A DNA stretch of 64,000 bases, from NCBI GenBank assembly GCA_013399895.1, contig VXBA01006569.1:774518-838517 (forward strand), given 5' to 3'. Numbering within the stretch: position 1 is the stretch's first letter; each line of letters begins with the position of its first letter. This DNA comes from Serilophus lunatus. Taxonomy: Eukaryota; Chordata; Aves; Passeriformes; Eurylaimidae. The notes under the pieces were generated by a model, which did no database searches, had not been told where the DNA came from, and worked only from the letters and a program-made list of their open reading frames with translations. Made by a program: the position numbers and the translations under genes. This document shows, in pieces, positions 50,490 to 63,563 of the stretch.

Positions 50490-51044
50490 GCAATTATACA
50501 AGCTGGGTACTGACTGGCTGAGGAGCAAGCTGGGCATGAGGATTAGCGTGTTCTGGCAGCAAAGATGGTCAACAGCATCCTAGGCTGCATTAACAGGAGC
50601 ATAGACTGATCCAGGTAGGTGATTATTCCCTCTGTTCAGCATTTGATTGATCAAATGTGGATACTACATCTGGGTTTGTTTCTCCTTCCAGCTCCCAGCT
50701 AATATAGTTAATAAGCTGGAACAAGCCCATGGAGAGCCACTAAACTGGTCATGCAGAACTTGCCCTGGCAGTAGGGGCTGGCAGACTAGGGCTTGCTCAG
50801 CCTGGAGGAGAAAGAGTTTAAGAGGGAGCCAACTGCAGACCCACAGTACCTGTAGGGAGGTGAGCTGAATGGAATGCCATGAGAACAGTGGAGTGGGTAG
50901 GCTCTGCCATTGGAGATTTAAAAAACCCAAATGGATCAAGTCCTGAGCAGTCTAATCTGATCTCAACTGGCTCTGTTTGAGCAGGAGGATGGGCTAGAGA
51001 CCTCCTGTGGTTCTTTACAACTAGAGGTACCCCATGATCATATG
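50490..51044 (+). mobile_element. CR1 LINE 3' end, older copy
   Basis: Matches the C-terminal ORF2/3' UTR order: atcctaggctgcattaacagg, then aagctggaacaagcccatgg, gctcagcctggaggagaaag, caagtcctgagcagtctaatc, and gggctagagacctcctgtgg. The octamer tail has decayed to catgatcatatgg. This wording belongs to a different and older-looking subfamily than the copies at 34 and 38 kb. Confidence 0.85.
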
Positions 51045-54000
51045 GTCAACTTGTGTTTTATGTTAACATTAGTAACACCTCCAAGTAAATGGTATCTGGT
51101 TATTTTACCAGATATATGAAAGGTGGATCTAAGTCCTTCAGATGTGGTACACAGTCATGCTTTAGTTGATAGCAGTACTGTGTCAGATAAGAAATATGAA
51201 GCCCAGCCAGCCAGCCTCTAGGAAGAAATCAGTGCTTCTACAGTTAAAGAGTCATGAGAATATTCTCATAAACTATCATACATATAAAATCCCCTTCAAC
51301 TGGAGGCAAGTAACTACAGTAAATGGAGAGCAGTTAGAGCATAGTCTCAGCAGAAGAGATTGAGTTTTCCCCCTTTGAGATGGAAAGCTCGGTTTGATTG
51401 AAGAAATATGGACTGTTTAAATGGTTTATGTGTGCAAGAAAAGTCAAATAAGACCTTAACTCAGAGAAGAAAAAGCTTCAGTTTTCTGAAAGGCAAAAGC
51501 TTCCAATGACAGCAATCATGTTGTTTCTCGTGAGTTGTAATATGGTCAAGAAGAAAGATAATCTCAGCGTAGTTTCAAGTTTATTAATGTGGCTTAACAT
51601 GGCTTTCATATCTGACATGTGACCTTTACTCAACTACTTCATTGCAAGGTTTTCTGAATAAAGGGAAAGAGTCAAGAGTTGAGATGGGTTGTTTAGGTTG
51701 CAATGTTTACAGTCCCAACAGATATTGATGCCTTCGTGGATGTAACCGAGTATTTATATAGACTCTATAAGTGCAACGCACACACAATCCCTATTTCAAA
51801 AAAATGTAGATAAAAAACCATCATAAAGGAGTGATGATTCTGGCCATGTTATCAGCGTGATGAAGGTACTTGAAGACTGCTTGCAGACTCTCTATGCTCA
51901 AGTGTTCTGTAGCAAAACTTTGGGAAGTGAGACATGTAAAAGAGGCTGATGTCTTGATGGCAACTCACTTAGTTTCTGAATTTACCTGGCTTTGTAGCTT
52001 TTGAGAGTGTGACTGTTTTTTTACATGTCTTGTGGGGCTTGTTGTGATCACAGTTCAATGGCATTAACCTGAATTCTTGTGCTTCACCTGAATGTACTAA
52101 TTTCTATGCTGTCTATGCTGAAATGAATTTTAGCCTTCATATTTTTCTTCTTCTTGCTTGTAGTTTAAACCAAAGGAGTCTTGGTAAGTCTATCCATCTG
52201 CCAGGGCTCTGTCACTTCTTGCCATTCACATTGTCTTTCAGGCCGTTATCAAATATACAATGGATGCTTTCCTAAGTTTTATAAACACATATTTTTTTCT
52301 TAATTGTACCAATATCAATACTATGAACATACAAAATCTTGTTCTCATTCACTGTATTTCCTTGCCAGAGGCAAGGAAAATGTTGCTTGCAGAACAATGG
52401 CCTGTGTCTCACATATGAGATCTCCTTCATGTGGCTTTCACGTGTGTATCCCAAGATGGTATTTGCAATTTGTTTTCCTTCACTTGAAGACTTTGTTTAG
52501 AAAGAAAACGAAGTGCATGCACACATGCGTGCTCCCAAACTCCAGCCAAGTTATGCACATATTTCAAATGCTTTCCTTAAGTTACTTTGTACTTTGTGCT
52601 TTGGATATGGCTATGACTTTTATCAGCCCATTGCTCTTTTTCCAGGCAGGGTAGCTTCTCCTAAATATTATTCATTCTCTTGCATATTCTCTATCAAATA
52701 TGGTCTACCATTAACCAGTTTGTCTTCAGAAATAGCAACAGGATATATCAACATGTCATTGTTTACAGTTCCTGAAGCTGTCAGTAGGCTGAAATCACTT
52801 TTGGAACGTTCCTGAGTGTTTCAGCACCATGCTTACAGGCTGGCTGCTGTGGTCACCCTTGCCCATGGCAGTCAATAATGTGTTCTTTTTCCTGATGCTG
52901 TGGCAACTTAGCAATTTTCTCATCACCATGGGAAACAGCAAGCTGTTGAATATATTTTCTTCCCTCTTCATCTATCTGAGGACAGGAATCTGGTTTTTTT
53001 ACTTCTCTTTCTACATCTTTCATTTATTTCTTCCCCACTATCCTGACTTTCTAACTTCACTTACTTGCAGGAAGCTGTTCTCTTCAGCCATCCTACTCAA
53101 GATTCAAGGGTTAAAAGTAAAGAGGAAACATGAAACATTCAGGTTATATTCCTTTCTCTACGTCTCTTTCTTGAGGCCTTCCTTCAAATGCTCACACCTA
53201 GTCCTGGATGTCTAACTGGTCAGACCTTTAGAAAAGTAGGGAGGTCTGAGGGAGTCCAAGACTTTGGCAGGCACAGCTAAGTTTGCCCTGGGATTGCTCA
53301 TTCAAATTTCAGGCATTGCCTGCCTCCGCCTAACAGTGCTGATCACTTAAAGTGATCTAAGAGGTTGAGTGAATGTAATGCTTAAATAGAGAAATACCCA
53401 AGTACAGCTGGCTGGCTGTTGCTCCATCAAAAGCCCTCAGATACGCAGGGAGATGATCTCTAGCAGGGAAGCTAGTGCTGAGATTGGAGAGTGTCAGTAC
53501 CCCTCCTGCCTTCTATGTGGGTAGAAGAGTAGATCTTTAGGGATCCTTCAGGTCAAGGACAAGAGACAATAGCTTTGCAGTTTGAATATATTCCTTCCTT
53601 AAAGAATAACAAATGACATTTGGCCTTATTGAATTTGTAGTTTTGAACTGTAAAGCAGTTATTCAAAACAGTGCTGGAAAACTGTGAGCTAGGGTGAACT
53701 ACAGAACAATAAATGGCTGAGTAATATGGGAATATTGAAGGAAAGGAGCAGTTCCTCACACATACAGACTTTTGTTTCACTCTTCTCTCTGCTCTTCCCT
53801 CCCCTTGCCTGCAGACTTCTCAGTGCCAGTGTGGCTGAAAAAACAATAAAAAAGGTACTGTTTATTTCAAACCTTGCTTAGAGAAATCAATGAGAAAATG
53901 GAGGGAATTTCGTCTGCCTGGCTTCAGTCCTTAACATTTGCACTACTTCATTAGCTTTAGCTATTAGGGATGAAGGTGAGGGACAGACACCAGACAGCCC

Positions 54001-57000
54001 CCTCCTCTTAACTGTTAGGGAACCATCACAGACATATCATGTTTCCCAGTGCAAATATGCAGAGCTGCCTGCCTTCCGCTCCCCTAGCATCATGTGGATT
54101 TGAGACACCACCTGAGGATACCCTGTGCTTTTGAGGAAGAAATGTAGCTCTTAGTTTACAATGTGGGGAGCTGTAATATATGGCACATGTCTGTTCTGAT
54201 GGTGAGGCTATTTCTTGTCCCTAATGTACTAGTCCACTGGTCAGAGCATAGGTTTCCCCCTTTGTGAAAGTGAATTAATCTATCTATCTCCTGTTCTATC
54301 TGGGTGCTCTGATCTCCAGGACGTGGTGAACTGCTGCTCAGCTGTGTTTCTGCCTTGGTCTGGTTTGCAAGGAGTTTCAGGGAGAAGACAAATGTCTCCT
54401 AGTGAGACAGCTAAGGGATTTAGTCACTTCCACAATTGCACAGTGATATTTAGAGAGACCAGACCATCATTTAGGGTCACAAGTAACTAAAATCTCTCCT
54501 GTCGTTATCATTATTCAGGTGTCCTGAATCCTTCCCGATAAGCTTAAATTGTTATGTTTGACAGCAATTTGCCTAGCATTTAATTTTTTTCAGCTATATT
54601 TGAGCTTAATGTAGTTGTTAAATTGTTACTGCTTCCTTTGGATTGGTGAATTTAATTTGCAGGCAGCCTCAACATCTTTACTGCAAAGAAAAGGAATTAA
54701 TCCTGTACTTATACAAAGAGCAAATAGCAACTATTAACCTATTGCTTTCAGTCTTAAGTTCTGACCAAATGTCATGTATAAGAATTGAGCTTTATCCTAT
54801 ATAATTAACCTTAATTTGAAACTTTACCAACATAGTCATTAGCAGAGAAAGGTAAATACCAATTCTTAAAGCTATTCTTGGCAGTGTAAAAATGTTGTCA
54901 TCCTGTCAGACAGCTATATCAAATGATAAACTACATAACTCTCCCTCGTTCCATAGCCCTGCTGTGACTAGAGCATTAATGATAACTTCCTAATTCTACC
55001 AAAGGGGATTTAGTTGTTGGCAAACAATCCTGGTCAAGGCCAAAAATTTAAAATACAGGTGTAGATCTAGTTTATCTAGTTTTCTTTTTGTCTGTCCCCA
55101 AAACCTCTAACTCCAGGAAGTGAGAAAGTTTGCCTCAATAGAAACTAAGAACGAACCCAGGCTTCCCACAATAAAACTCTAGAGACTGACACTTCGATGA
55201 TTGCTCTAGTCCATCACTATTGTTTTTCCTACCCATTCTGTTGTGGCAGGGGACAACTATAAATGCTTAGAAACTGTGCCTGTTACAATAAATCTACAGG
55301 TAATAGTGTATCATTCCTTTAAATCTTCAAGTGGTTTTGCATTACAGAGTTGGTTGGCTTGCAGCTATCTAGTCCTCTTCCATCTCCCTGCGCAGCACAA
55401 CTCAGTATCTGGCCCTGTTTATTGTGCTTCTCCTTGTTTCCATGGTGTTCTGACAACTTGAAGAAGGCCTTCAATATGTGGGTTTTTTTCCCATTTACAG
55501 TTGAATTTATTTGCATTTGCATTGTGTCAGAGCTGCAAGCATGCTTTGCTCTTGTGATACATTCAGAGCACTCATATCATAGTGGATCCTTTAGTGGGAG
55601 CCACTGACTTTTGACCTGTCTTATTAATTATCACTTGCTGGGTTCCTTCAGTAAACATAATAGAAGGTATCAGCCAGTCTCACAGCTTTCTAGGGTTATT
55701 TTAGCAGTGGCTCAAAGGACACTAAACTGTTTGTTTTCCAAATGGCCTGCTGCTTGGCCCCTGCACCAGGGACAGTGACAGCCTGAGAAAGGGATTTAAG
55801 AGAGCCTGAGACCTTTCTGGTTCTGAACTCAATCAGGACCAGGAGCTTTTGGTATCAAGCTGTTGCTGATGAGTCCGTATGTGTAAGACTACATATATAT
55901 TTCTTTCCAAATTATGGACCTAAAACTGAATTTGTCTGGCTCACACATAGTTATTTTGGACTGTGGTATGGGTCGTTGTACAGCCCTAGGCTTCCTTTCA
56001 TCAACAGGTATTCTGGTATATTGTTGATTGTAATCTTCTCTGCTGAGATCTTAACTGAGACTTGTAGATTTCTTTCAGACAAATAATTCTCTAAAATTAA
56101 AGAATTATCTGAAATTTGAAACCAGAAATATTACCAACAATGGTGTCTACCTACTGTCAGCAAATCTGAAGGGCTGAGCTTTTTTTTCATGATTTAAAGC
56201 ATTTATATGAGTTCTCCCAGTCACAATTACAGATTGAATTGCTAAATGAGATGACTGCTCAGCAATGTGCTCTGTAAGATACAAGCTTCATGTAGCATGT
56301 GAATTTTTCATTTTTGTTACATTTCTAATCACTTCCTTATCTTCCTCTGAATTTTCTGCACAAATTTGCTCTGCATCCAGTAGGAGCTCTTGGCTGGGTT
56401 GCTATTGGAGCCTGTGACAATCTGCAGAACTGAAATGTTAAGGCATTGCTTCCACTATAAGTTTTAATTTGTGGTAACTTATTTCTGGCTTAACTAGCAG
56501 GATCGGTGGTGCCAAGTTTCATTTCTAATGATGTGAGAAATCCAGATCTTGGGCTGAATTCTAGGTAAAATGAAGGAAATTAAGTGATTATTAAAATAAA
56601 CCCTTCAAATGGAAGAAGGCTGTGCTAGAAAAACAATCTCAGAGTCTGTACTCTTTTCAAATTGCCACCAGATGACAGTGTTCCATCAGATTTTACATCT
56701 ATGACTTCAGTCTTTGTTGCCACTGAGAGATTGTGGCACTTGATTGTATCTCTTGCTGTGCTGTCAAGCATTTGGCAAGAGACATTTCAGTTAAGATTCT
56801 ATTCAAATTTCCACTAGAGCCCCCTTCTATAACACTTGGTTTATTTTAAAAGAATAAGCAACCTAAGACTATCTTAAAAGTAAGCTTGAACAAAGCTCTG
56901 AAGGTCTGAAAAAGACATACTCTTACTGCCTAGTCAAAAACCAGTTTAGGTTTTAAAGGCTAGTACTTCATGATAATCTGAAGGTGTCCCATATAAAATG

Positions 57001-58130
57001 TTTCTCAATTTTAGGTTCTTAACACTGCATCTCTAATCCTGAGATCTGTAATCTTGATGAGTTCATGAAATATGCATGATTTCATGTTATTTTTTTATCC
57101 ATAGATCCAGTGTAATAACTGTTCAAATGCAGCACTGCTGATACTATTGGTATCAGTCTTGACAGCAGGCTGTCTTGAAGATGACTGTCACAGAAAGAAA
57201 GAATGATGATTCTAGATGCTGCTTGAAGTTATTGAGAAATCTAGCAGGAGATACCTAGTTAATTTGTGGATGTAATGCTGATCTTGCCCTATAGAAGGAG
57301 AGATTTCAGCCTGCTGAATGATGTTAGCGCAAATATTTATACACACTAACAGGATATTTGTATCGAGTTGAGAAACAGTACAGATGCTGTTGGTTTTGTC
57401 TTGATTCAGGAGCATGGATTAGACTAGAATTATTGTCTGTCATTTACTGGCTTGTTGTCAATGAAGTATCAAAGGTGGTACATGAAAGCGCTGACATGAA
57501 TTTGATGTTTCAGTTATAATCAGCCATACAGAGATGCAGATGAAGGCACAGCAAATAAATATGAAACAAAACATTAACTGCAAGAATTAGTGGAAAGCCA
57601 AGATACTAGAAATTAAAGTTAACCATACACATATGAATATTTCTACTAAATTGATGATGAAACGTAATTGCTATTATTTTTGCTCTCAATAGAGGATGCA
57701 TGACCTTATTTTTCTGACCACCGGTCTAAAATAACACACTGAAAACCCACAGTAACCCCATTATGAAATGCCTAAAACATTTGAGTCATAAATTGTAACA
57801 CAATCTTTTAATACTGTTAAGTGCGGCTTACATTTTCTTCCTTTCTACCCTAAGTGGGTAGATTACTGGGTTAAATTTTTTTATGTCCCTTCCATACTGG
57901 CTTATCAACTGATGTCTACTGAAATTCACAGACAAACTTGATATGTCTGGATAAATACAGAATGAAATATTCAATTCCTGTGACACCTTTCTTCCTTCAT
58001 AGAGAACTGACTTACAGAAGGTTCCTGTTTCAGCTGAAAAGGCAATGGATATTTTTAAATTTTTTTTCCAGAGAACCACCTTAAAAAGTATAACATAAAG
58101 GCTGTGTATAAAGGATATTTTTATTGAGAG

Positions 58131-58146
58131 CCCCCCCCCCCACCCC
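58131..58146 (+). repeat. C-homopolymer tract, C11-A-C4
   Basis: Sixteen bases of nearly pure C, so the minus strand is a G tract. Length may be unreliable in sequencing. Confidence 0.85.
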
Positions 58147-59130
58147 TTAAAGTACAAACCATCTAATAATGCCTGCAATATCAATTGACAGTGTCAAGGA
58201 AAAGGGGTTGAAATAGCACTCAGGCATATATTTACTTATGATCCTATCTTTAACAACCACTAAACTAAAAATAATACATTCTAGTAAATGAGTCATGAAC
58301 TTTAGAGGAAACGGTTGATTTTTCCACAGTGAAAGTAAGCTCTCCAGTGAGGGCATTTCCACTTTTCTTCAAGCATTTTTCCCTTTTGTTTTACCTACAG
58401 CAAATTCTCCAATGACAAATTTACTTACAGATGGTTGAAGCTCTCAAGGGATAAACCAGCCTGAAGCATTAAAGACAAGCTCTCTGAGAAGAGATGGCTA
58501 AAAAATCTCAGAAGGTCTGGGAGGAACACTTTGCCTCATTGGCCAGAGTTGTCTAACTAGAGTCCAGCTTTATGTGTGTGTGCATGGTAACAATGTACTT
58601 GGTCTCTTGCTTCCTTCATCTTGGCTTTAAACCTCTGCAAAAAACTTAGCAGCTGTATCAGCAGCCATCTGCATCTTTCCCTTCCAGACTTTCTCTGTTA
58701 TAGGCTTTCATATACTGTTGTGAGAAGTTGGCACTATGCAATGGTTACAATTAATTGTTTGGCTGTTTTAGTTCCTTACACCTGTCCTGACTGCTGCTTC
58801 TGTGTCTTACATTTTTCTCTGTCATAATCCTGCTGTCTTTTTTGCTCTCTTTAAGCCCTTTTTGCCCTCAAAAACATGATATCAAGTTGGTTCTCGTTGT
58901 TACAAACAGCTTTAATTTAGTAGAGGGAAAGATTCATCCACAGCACCTGTATCTGTCTCCAGAAACTTAACAAAACTTGAGGATTGATTTTAAACCTAAA
59001 CCATCTAATTCTGAGTGATAAAGGTGAAAAAATCCTTATTCTTGTATGAACAAGGCAAACAAAACACAGATTTCTTTTCCCATAACAGGTCAGTTGTTCC
59101 TAGGTGGCCTCTCGTGTTGCTCTGCTTTGA

Positions 59131-59146
59131 ACCACCACCACCACCA
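59131..59146 (+). repeat. (ACC)5 trinucleotide repeat
   Basis: Five acc units in a short plus frame with no other support as coding sequence. Confidence 0.9.
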
Positions 59147-62100
59147 TTTGCTGAGATGGAGAGGCTGGGCAGCTTTCTCCAACTCTCCCAGAAATGTATC
59201 AGCTTGATGAGAACTGGCCTCAGACAGCAGGAGAGATTTTAGTTAAAGGGCTGCAATACTTTGTGCTGGGATTTCCAAAATGAACTCTCCAGTCAGATAA
59301 AACACAGTCAACGGCACTAATTCTTGCCTGAATGTGAATAATTAAAATATCTTCCTTGTCTTACAGTTTGTTTTTCTTCATGGCAGTGTTTATTCCACAT
59401 CTTGGCCAAAGGATCTTAAATATCCTTTGTAATGCTTGAATAATTTTGATAGGTGTGTGCTCCCCTAGGCACAAAAACCTCATGAGTTTCCTGTTTATCT
59501 GCTGTTCTCACCATTTAGAAATCAGGTTTGTTACTAAAACCTCTATAGGATGACCAGTAACTGCTATCCTGCTGCTGCATGAAGTCAGCCCCCTGGAATA
59601 AGGCCAGACAATATTTTTGGCAGTTTTCCTGGAGCAGCAAGAGGACTTGCTGACTCTGACATCTGGTGTACCTTACTAAATCCAAGCAATTAATCGTGAT
59701 CCAAGGTAGAATCTCTTTAGACTGGCTAAGAATGTCTGCTAGCAGAAACCTTGTGGTATCCATTAAGACTCTTCCAGATAATTTCAAACAGGTAATTCTC
59801 CTAGCCTTGAAAACCATTAGGTAATATGTTATCAAGAGCCTGTTTTAACATTCGTCTCTGTTTTTTGGAAGGTAAACCAGGGATTATTTACCAGGAGATA
59901 TGACTGACAGAAAACAAGACTGAGGGTAGAAAACAATCTTTGTACTATTGTCTGAGATGCCTTTAAGTTTAAAATTGTTGAGGAAAATAGGTCTTCCTCC
60001 TTACTGTTAGCCAGTCACACCAGGTATATGGTCACTGAAACACTGTCACCAGTTTGCTAGGAATGGGCCATGGACATCTTTTCAGCAAAGATACTTGAAT
60101 TCTGGTGGTCACAGGTTAAGTTCTTGCTACAGATGAGCAAAGAAGAGCAAGTGCAAATTTTATGTACTTGAATGTGGATCTGTTCCCCTACTCTAATGGA
60201 GGAAGGGGAACAAGCTGTTCAGATAGATATACAATGCTCCTACAAACCAGTTATTATCAATGGACATGGCATGTACCCACATTGCCTAGAAATAAACAGT
60301 AACCCACAGAGGAAATTTAGCCCCAGTGTAAACAGATACAACCCAGGTGAGGTTAAAGGACTTTATTTTTTTTATAAATTTATAATATTATTTTAATTAC
60401 CTTACACTGGGACTGGGGTCAAATTGTTTCTGTTGTTTGGCCAGTGCTCACAGGATTTTATTAAAAGGTGTAACTAGATGACTTTGTACCTGACCATATA
60501 AGATTTTTGACTACTAACTCCCAGAGGGCAGTTGCACCATTCACAGATGTTCTGAATACAAAATTTAAACAGTACCTGAGTCCTTTAAAGTAGGATCAGG
60601 GCTGAGTGGAGTTATTATTCTGCAGTTTGTGCTTCAACTAACTGTCGATACCCAACAAGTAAGAATAGTTTGGTCTGGTCAGGCTTGGAGATCTTGCAGT
60701 GCAGGTGCTTGCTTAACCCAATTGCTATGCTGGGAGTCATGAAACCCCAGTTAATGTGTGCAAAAGCAACTCATCATGCAGAGAAAATTCCCAGTTTGTA
60801 ATAAAGCATGGATTTTCCAGCCTCTGAGGTTAAATTGTTCTCAGTAGGATACTAAAGAAAAAAAATAAATGCTTGAAAAAAAGTGTTTAAATTTCCTGTC
60901 GTTTTCAAATAGCTGTCATTTCACAGTCCCAAAATTAATGGAAGGCATATTTCTTGGCACTGTGGTTTTAGCAGTTAGATGGGCTTCAAACATTGTTTGG
61001 TTTTTTGTTTTTTTTTTCAGAGAGTGGTCAGATGCATTAGGAAAGGGCTATGCATAAAACTTGAACACATTTAGATCCCCTTAGCAGAAAAAGAGAAAAG
61101 AGTACCCAATGCTTGAAAGAATATTGCCCTGTACCCTTGGATATGTAGTTTACAACAAAACAATGTCCCTTTTCATCCATGTCCTCTTTGTATTTCTCTC
61201 TCAATACCACTTTCAGGCTGTCCATTTGTTAATCCATTAATAAGTGATGTGGTTGTATATAGTACTAGTACAGTCATAGACAACCACAGCAACAGTCAAG
61301 ACTGTTTTGAAAGTGAGGAGAAGGTAGCTCCCATTTTCCTGCTTCTATCTAAGGTACTTCAGTCACTGCTTGGGGCAAATATTAATTAATTGCTGTCAAG
61401 AACTGGGACAGCCACACTGACTGGAGAAGGGTTTTATAATTGTCTATGAAGATGTTCAAGGCCAAAGGTTAAATGAAAGTGCTGCAAGTTTGGCAGTTAA
61501 CGCTTTTTTTTTATTTTGAAAAAAGGTATTACAGATCTGATTTTGAAAATGTCTCTAACACCAAGGGCTTCAGATGAGTGACTCCTGCCTTGTCCTGCCA
61601 CAAGACACAACATAACCAGGTCTTGTATGAAAAACAAAACAGGATGTTCCCTCCAGTAAAACTGCAGGAATCATTACATGTTCCATATTTAAGTGATGTT
61701 GCAGATATTCATGCAATACAGACAATACATCTTTGTCAAGGTGACAGGTCTCTTTTGGAAGAACAATTTCTTCTCCTACACACCATGAAGTACTGTGTGT
61801 TCTGTATTTAATGGGCACAACACTGTCTGAATTCTTAAGCTTTGTAATTCCCTATGCACCACCTGTACATCTTGTTGGAGGATGGGATGCTGATGGAAAC
61901 TCTCTTGTGCTTTGCATCTGCCAAAACGGTACCTTTAAATCATCACCTCTTTACAAGGAAGGCGATTCTTGGTGCTCTGTCCTGACGTCAGCATTGCTCC
62001 TCTGAAAAATCATTCTAATACTGTAGTAGGTCTGTCAGGCGCTCCACAGTTGCGTATGGGTAGAAGGTTTTCCCAGATTATAAAAGAATTATGATGCAAA

Positions 62101-62629
62101 TGGAATATTTTCTTAGGGGAAAAAACCTTAATATGTATTTGTCATACATTCGTATGCTGAGACAAATTAAAATTAAACCAGTGTTGATTAACTGCAAAAA
62201 TATAAGCATCAGGAATGGGAGAAATTAAAAAGATTATTTAAAAGACAAGACTTTATTTCTACCTCTACATCTTATAAGTATTTTGCATTAAAATTTCTGT
62301 TGATGACAGCAGGACTGCTCTAAGAGTAAGAGACCTAGAATCTATATTTCTGCCTAAGAATACTTAGTCTTGAGTATTAACTATGGAGTCACGGAGGATA
62401 AAATTGCTTCTCTATTTTGTTTTGTAAAGGAAGGTCAGTGGTGTGAAGCTGGTAGAAAAGGGCGGGGAGAGGAATGGGAACTAGGAAGGCAGAGGCACAT
62501 GTCTGCCAAGGTCATTGAAGAGCATAGGACAGAGCCACAGGGAGACAGGTGAATATGCAAAGCTGGTCTATAGTTTTTGACTTGCGGAAACCGAACTCCC
62601 AACGTAGGCCTCGTTATGAGAAAGGTGTG

Positions 62630-62635
62630 TTTATT
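62630..62635 (-). terminator. LTR polyadenylation signal
   Basis: AATAAA on the minus strand, about 70 bases downstream of the TATA box, followed within 60 bases by the LTR end. Confidence 0.55.
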
Positions 62636-62703
62636 CTGCGCAGGGAGCAGGGTTACAGTTCCATTCCAAACGCCCCGCTCCCCGATCACATGCCTGTCCC
62701 GGG

Positions 62704-62709
62704 CTTATA
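62704..62709 (-). promoter_or_regulatory. LTR TATA box
   Basis: tataag within ggggatataagcccggg on the minus strand, placed as expected for LTR transcription running leftward. Confidence 0.55.
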
Positions 62710-63007
62710 TCCCCCTCCTGAGTGACAGCCGTCACGCAGCTCGGGTTGGCCCCTCCTGCTCCGAGCCCACCCTCTGCTCCGCCCCGTCCCTTCGAGGGCT
62801 GGGCTGTCGTTGCCATCGTCCCGTCGCAGACAGGCACACCCTCCTCTTCTGGGAGACCTTGAGATGTTGTTCCAGGCTGTTGTGATGTCTGGTTTTCACC
62901 GTCTCTGTCCCCCTTATCTGATGTTTGTGTCTAGTGTTTACAGAACTTGCTCTATCCTAGCCCTGTGTCCCAGCAGGGCCCTGACTTCCCTTTCTAACCC
63001 CAACTCA

Positions 63008-63166
63008 TTTTGCTCAAAGATTTCAAAGTAACAATTTAATTTGTCTTACTACTTTCCAATCATATACATAATGAGGGCCATCTTGCTGGGAGTGTTCAGT
63101 CTCACAGTCACTTTTGCCTTTCAATCTTTATTTGCAGTGGGGTTTTTTTTTCCCTGACAGAAGGAA
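63008..63166. other. AT-rich spacer between LTR and duplication
   Basis: Unremarkable T-rich sequence; no feature recognised. Confidence 0.5.
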
Positions 63167-63562
63167 TAAATTTAGCTATATCTGTTTCTGTTGGAGAGCT
63201 ATGGCTTCAGACTGATTTTTTTTTTTTAATCCATAAAATTTAAAGCATTTTACAGAGCAGGTCAATACTGTGGCAAAAGCATAAGCAGCTGCTAGTACTG
63301 TGTGTGAGACCAGAGACAGGCAGTGCACAGGAGGAGTACAGCTGGCTCAGTCTCCTGGCATGTTACAAGTAGATGAGTGATGTTCAGGGAAGAAAAATAC
63401 TCATGCATGAAGAAGCTAGAGTAAAATATGTCTACATTTCCATTTTAGCATCAGAATATGTGAACTGCATCCCTTCGGAAAGAAGAGATGTGAAGATGTT
63501 CATGAGGGGAACACTTCTTGTGCTGCAGCCACTGGCAGCTGTCCTGTCTGTGCAGCTGGACT
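63167..63562 (+). repeat. Direct repeat copy 1 (396 bp), probable assembly duplicate
   Basis: Identical to 63564-63959 over its whole length, including a 12-base T run. It ends exactly at the single N at 63563. No gene is recognised; both copies carry the same 63-codon chance frame (MSDVQGRKILMHEEARVK). Confidence 0.95.
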
Positions 63563-63563
63563 N
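63563..63563. other. Single unknown base (N), assembly join
   Basis: The only ambiguous base in the window. It stands between two perfect copies of the same 396-bp sequence, which points to two contigs with an unmerged overlap. Confidence 0.9.

Larger units (their letters stand above)
51045..62577. other. Intergenic, nothing recognised
   Basis: About 11.5 kb of AT-rich sequence. Frames up to 128 codons (52829-53215 plus; hydrophobic, Phe/Leu-rich) reflect T-rich composition. A C-homopolymer and a (ACC)n run are listed separately. I see no exon of a neighbouring gene. Confidence 0.55.
62578..63007 (-). mobile_element. Solo LTR of an endogenous retrovirus, 430 bp, antisense
   Basis: On the minus strand the element reads TGAGTTGGGG ... 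CGCAAGTCA, so the termini are near-inverted (TGAGTT against TGACTT). Both sides are followed by tttt, a possible 4-bp target duplication as in gamma-type retroviruses. The order on the minus strand is right: a GC-rich upstream part, ggggatataagcc (TATA, 62704-62709 on plus), AATAAA about 70 bases later (62630-62635), then a short U5. It is a GC-rich, CpG-containing island in AT-rich DNA, which suggests a fairly young insertion. No primer-binding site follows, so it is solo. Confidence 0.72.

Noticed and set aside
52829..53215. Hydrophobic 128-codon plus frame as a membrane protein
   Set aside because: The Phe/Leu/Ser-rich content is what T-rich DNA encodes by chance; no family and no exon signals.
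61570..62005. Cluster of overlapping frames as a retroviral or host exon
   Set aside because: Three frames on both strands overlap, none is recognisable and no splice structure is visible.
62583..63209. Alternative LTR extent with a gact flank (TGCGG to GCTTCA)
   Set aside because: It would run into the AT-rich duplicated block and has poor terminal symmetry. The 430-bp version has near-inverted ends and a composition step at both sides.
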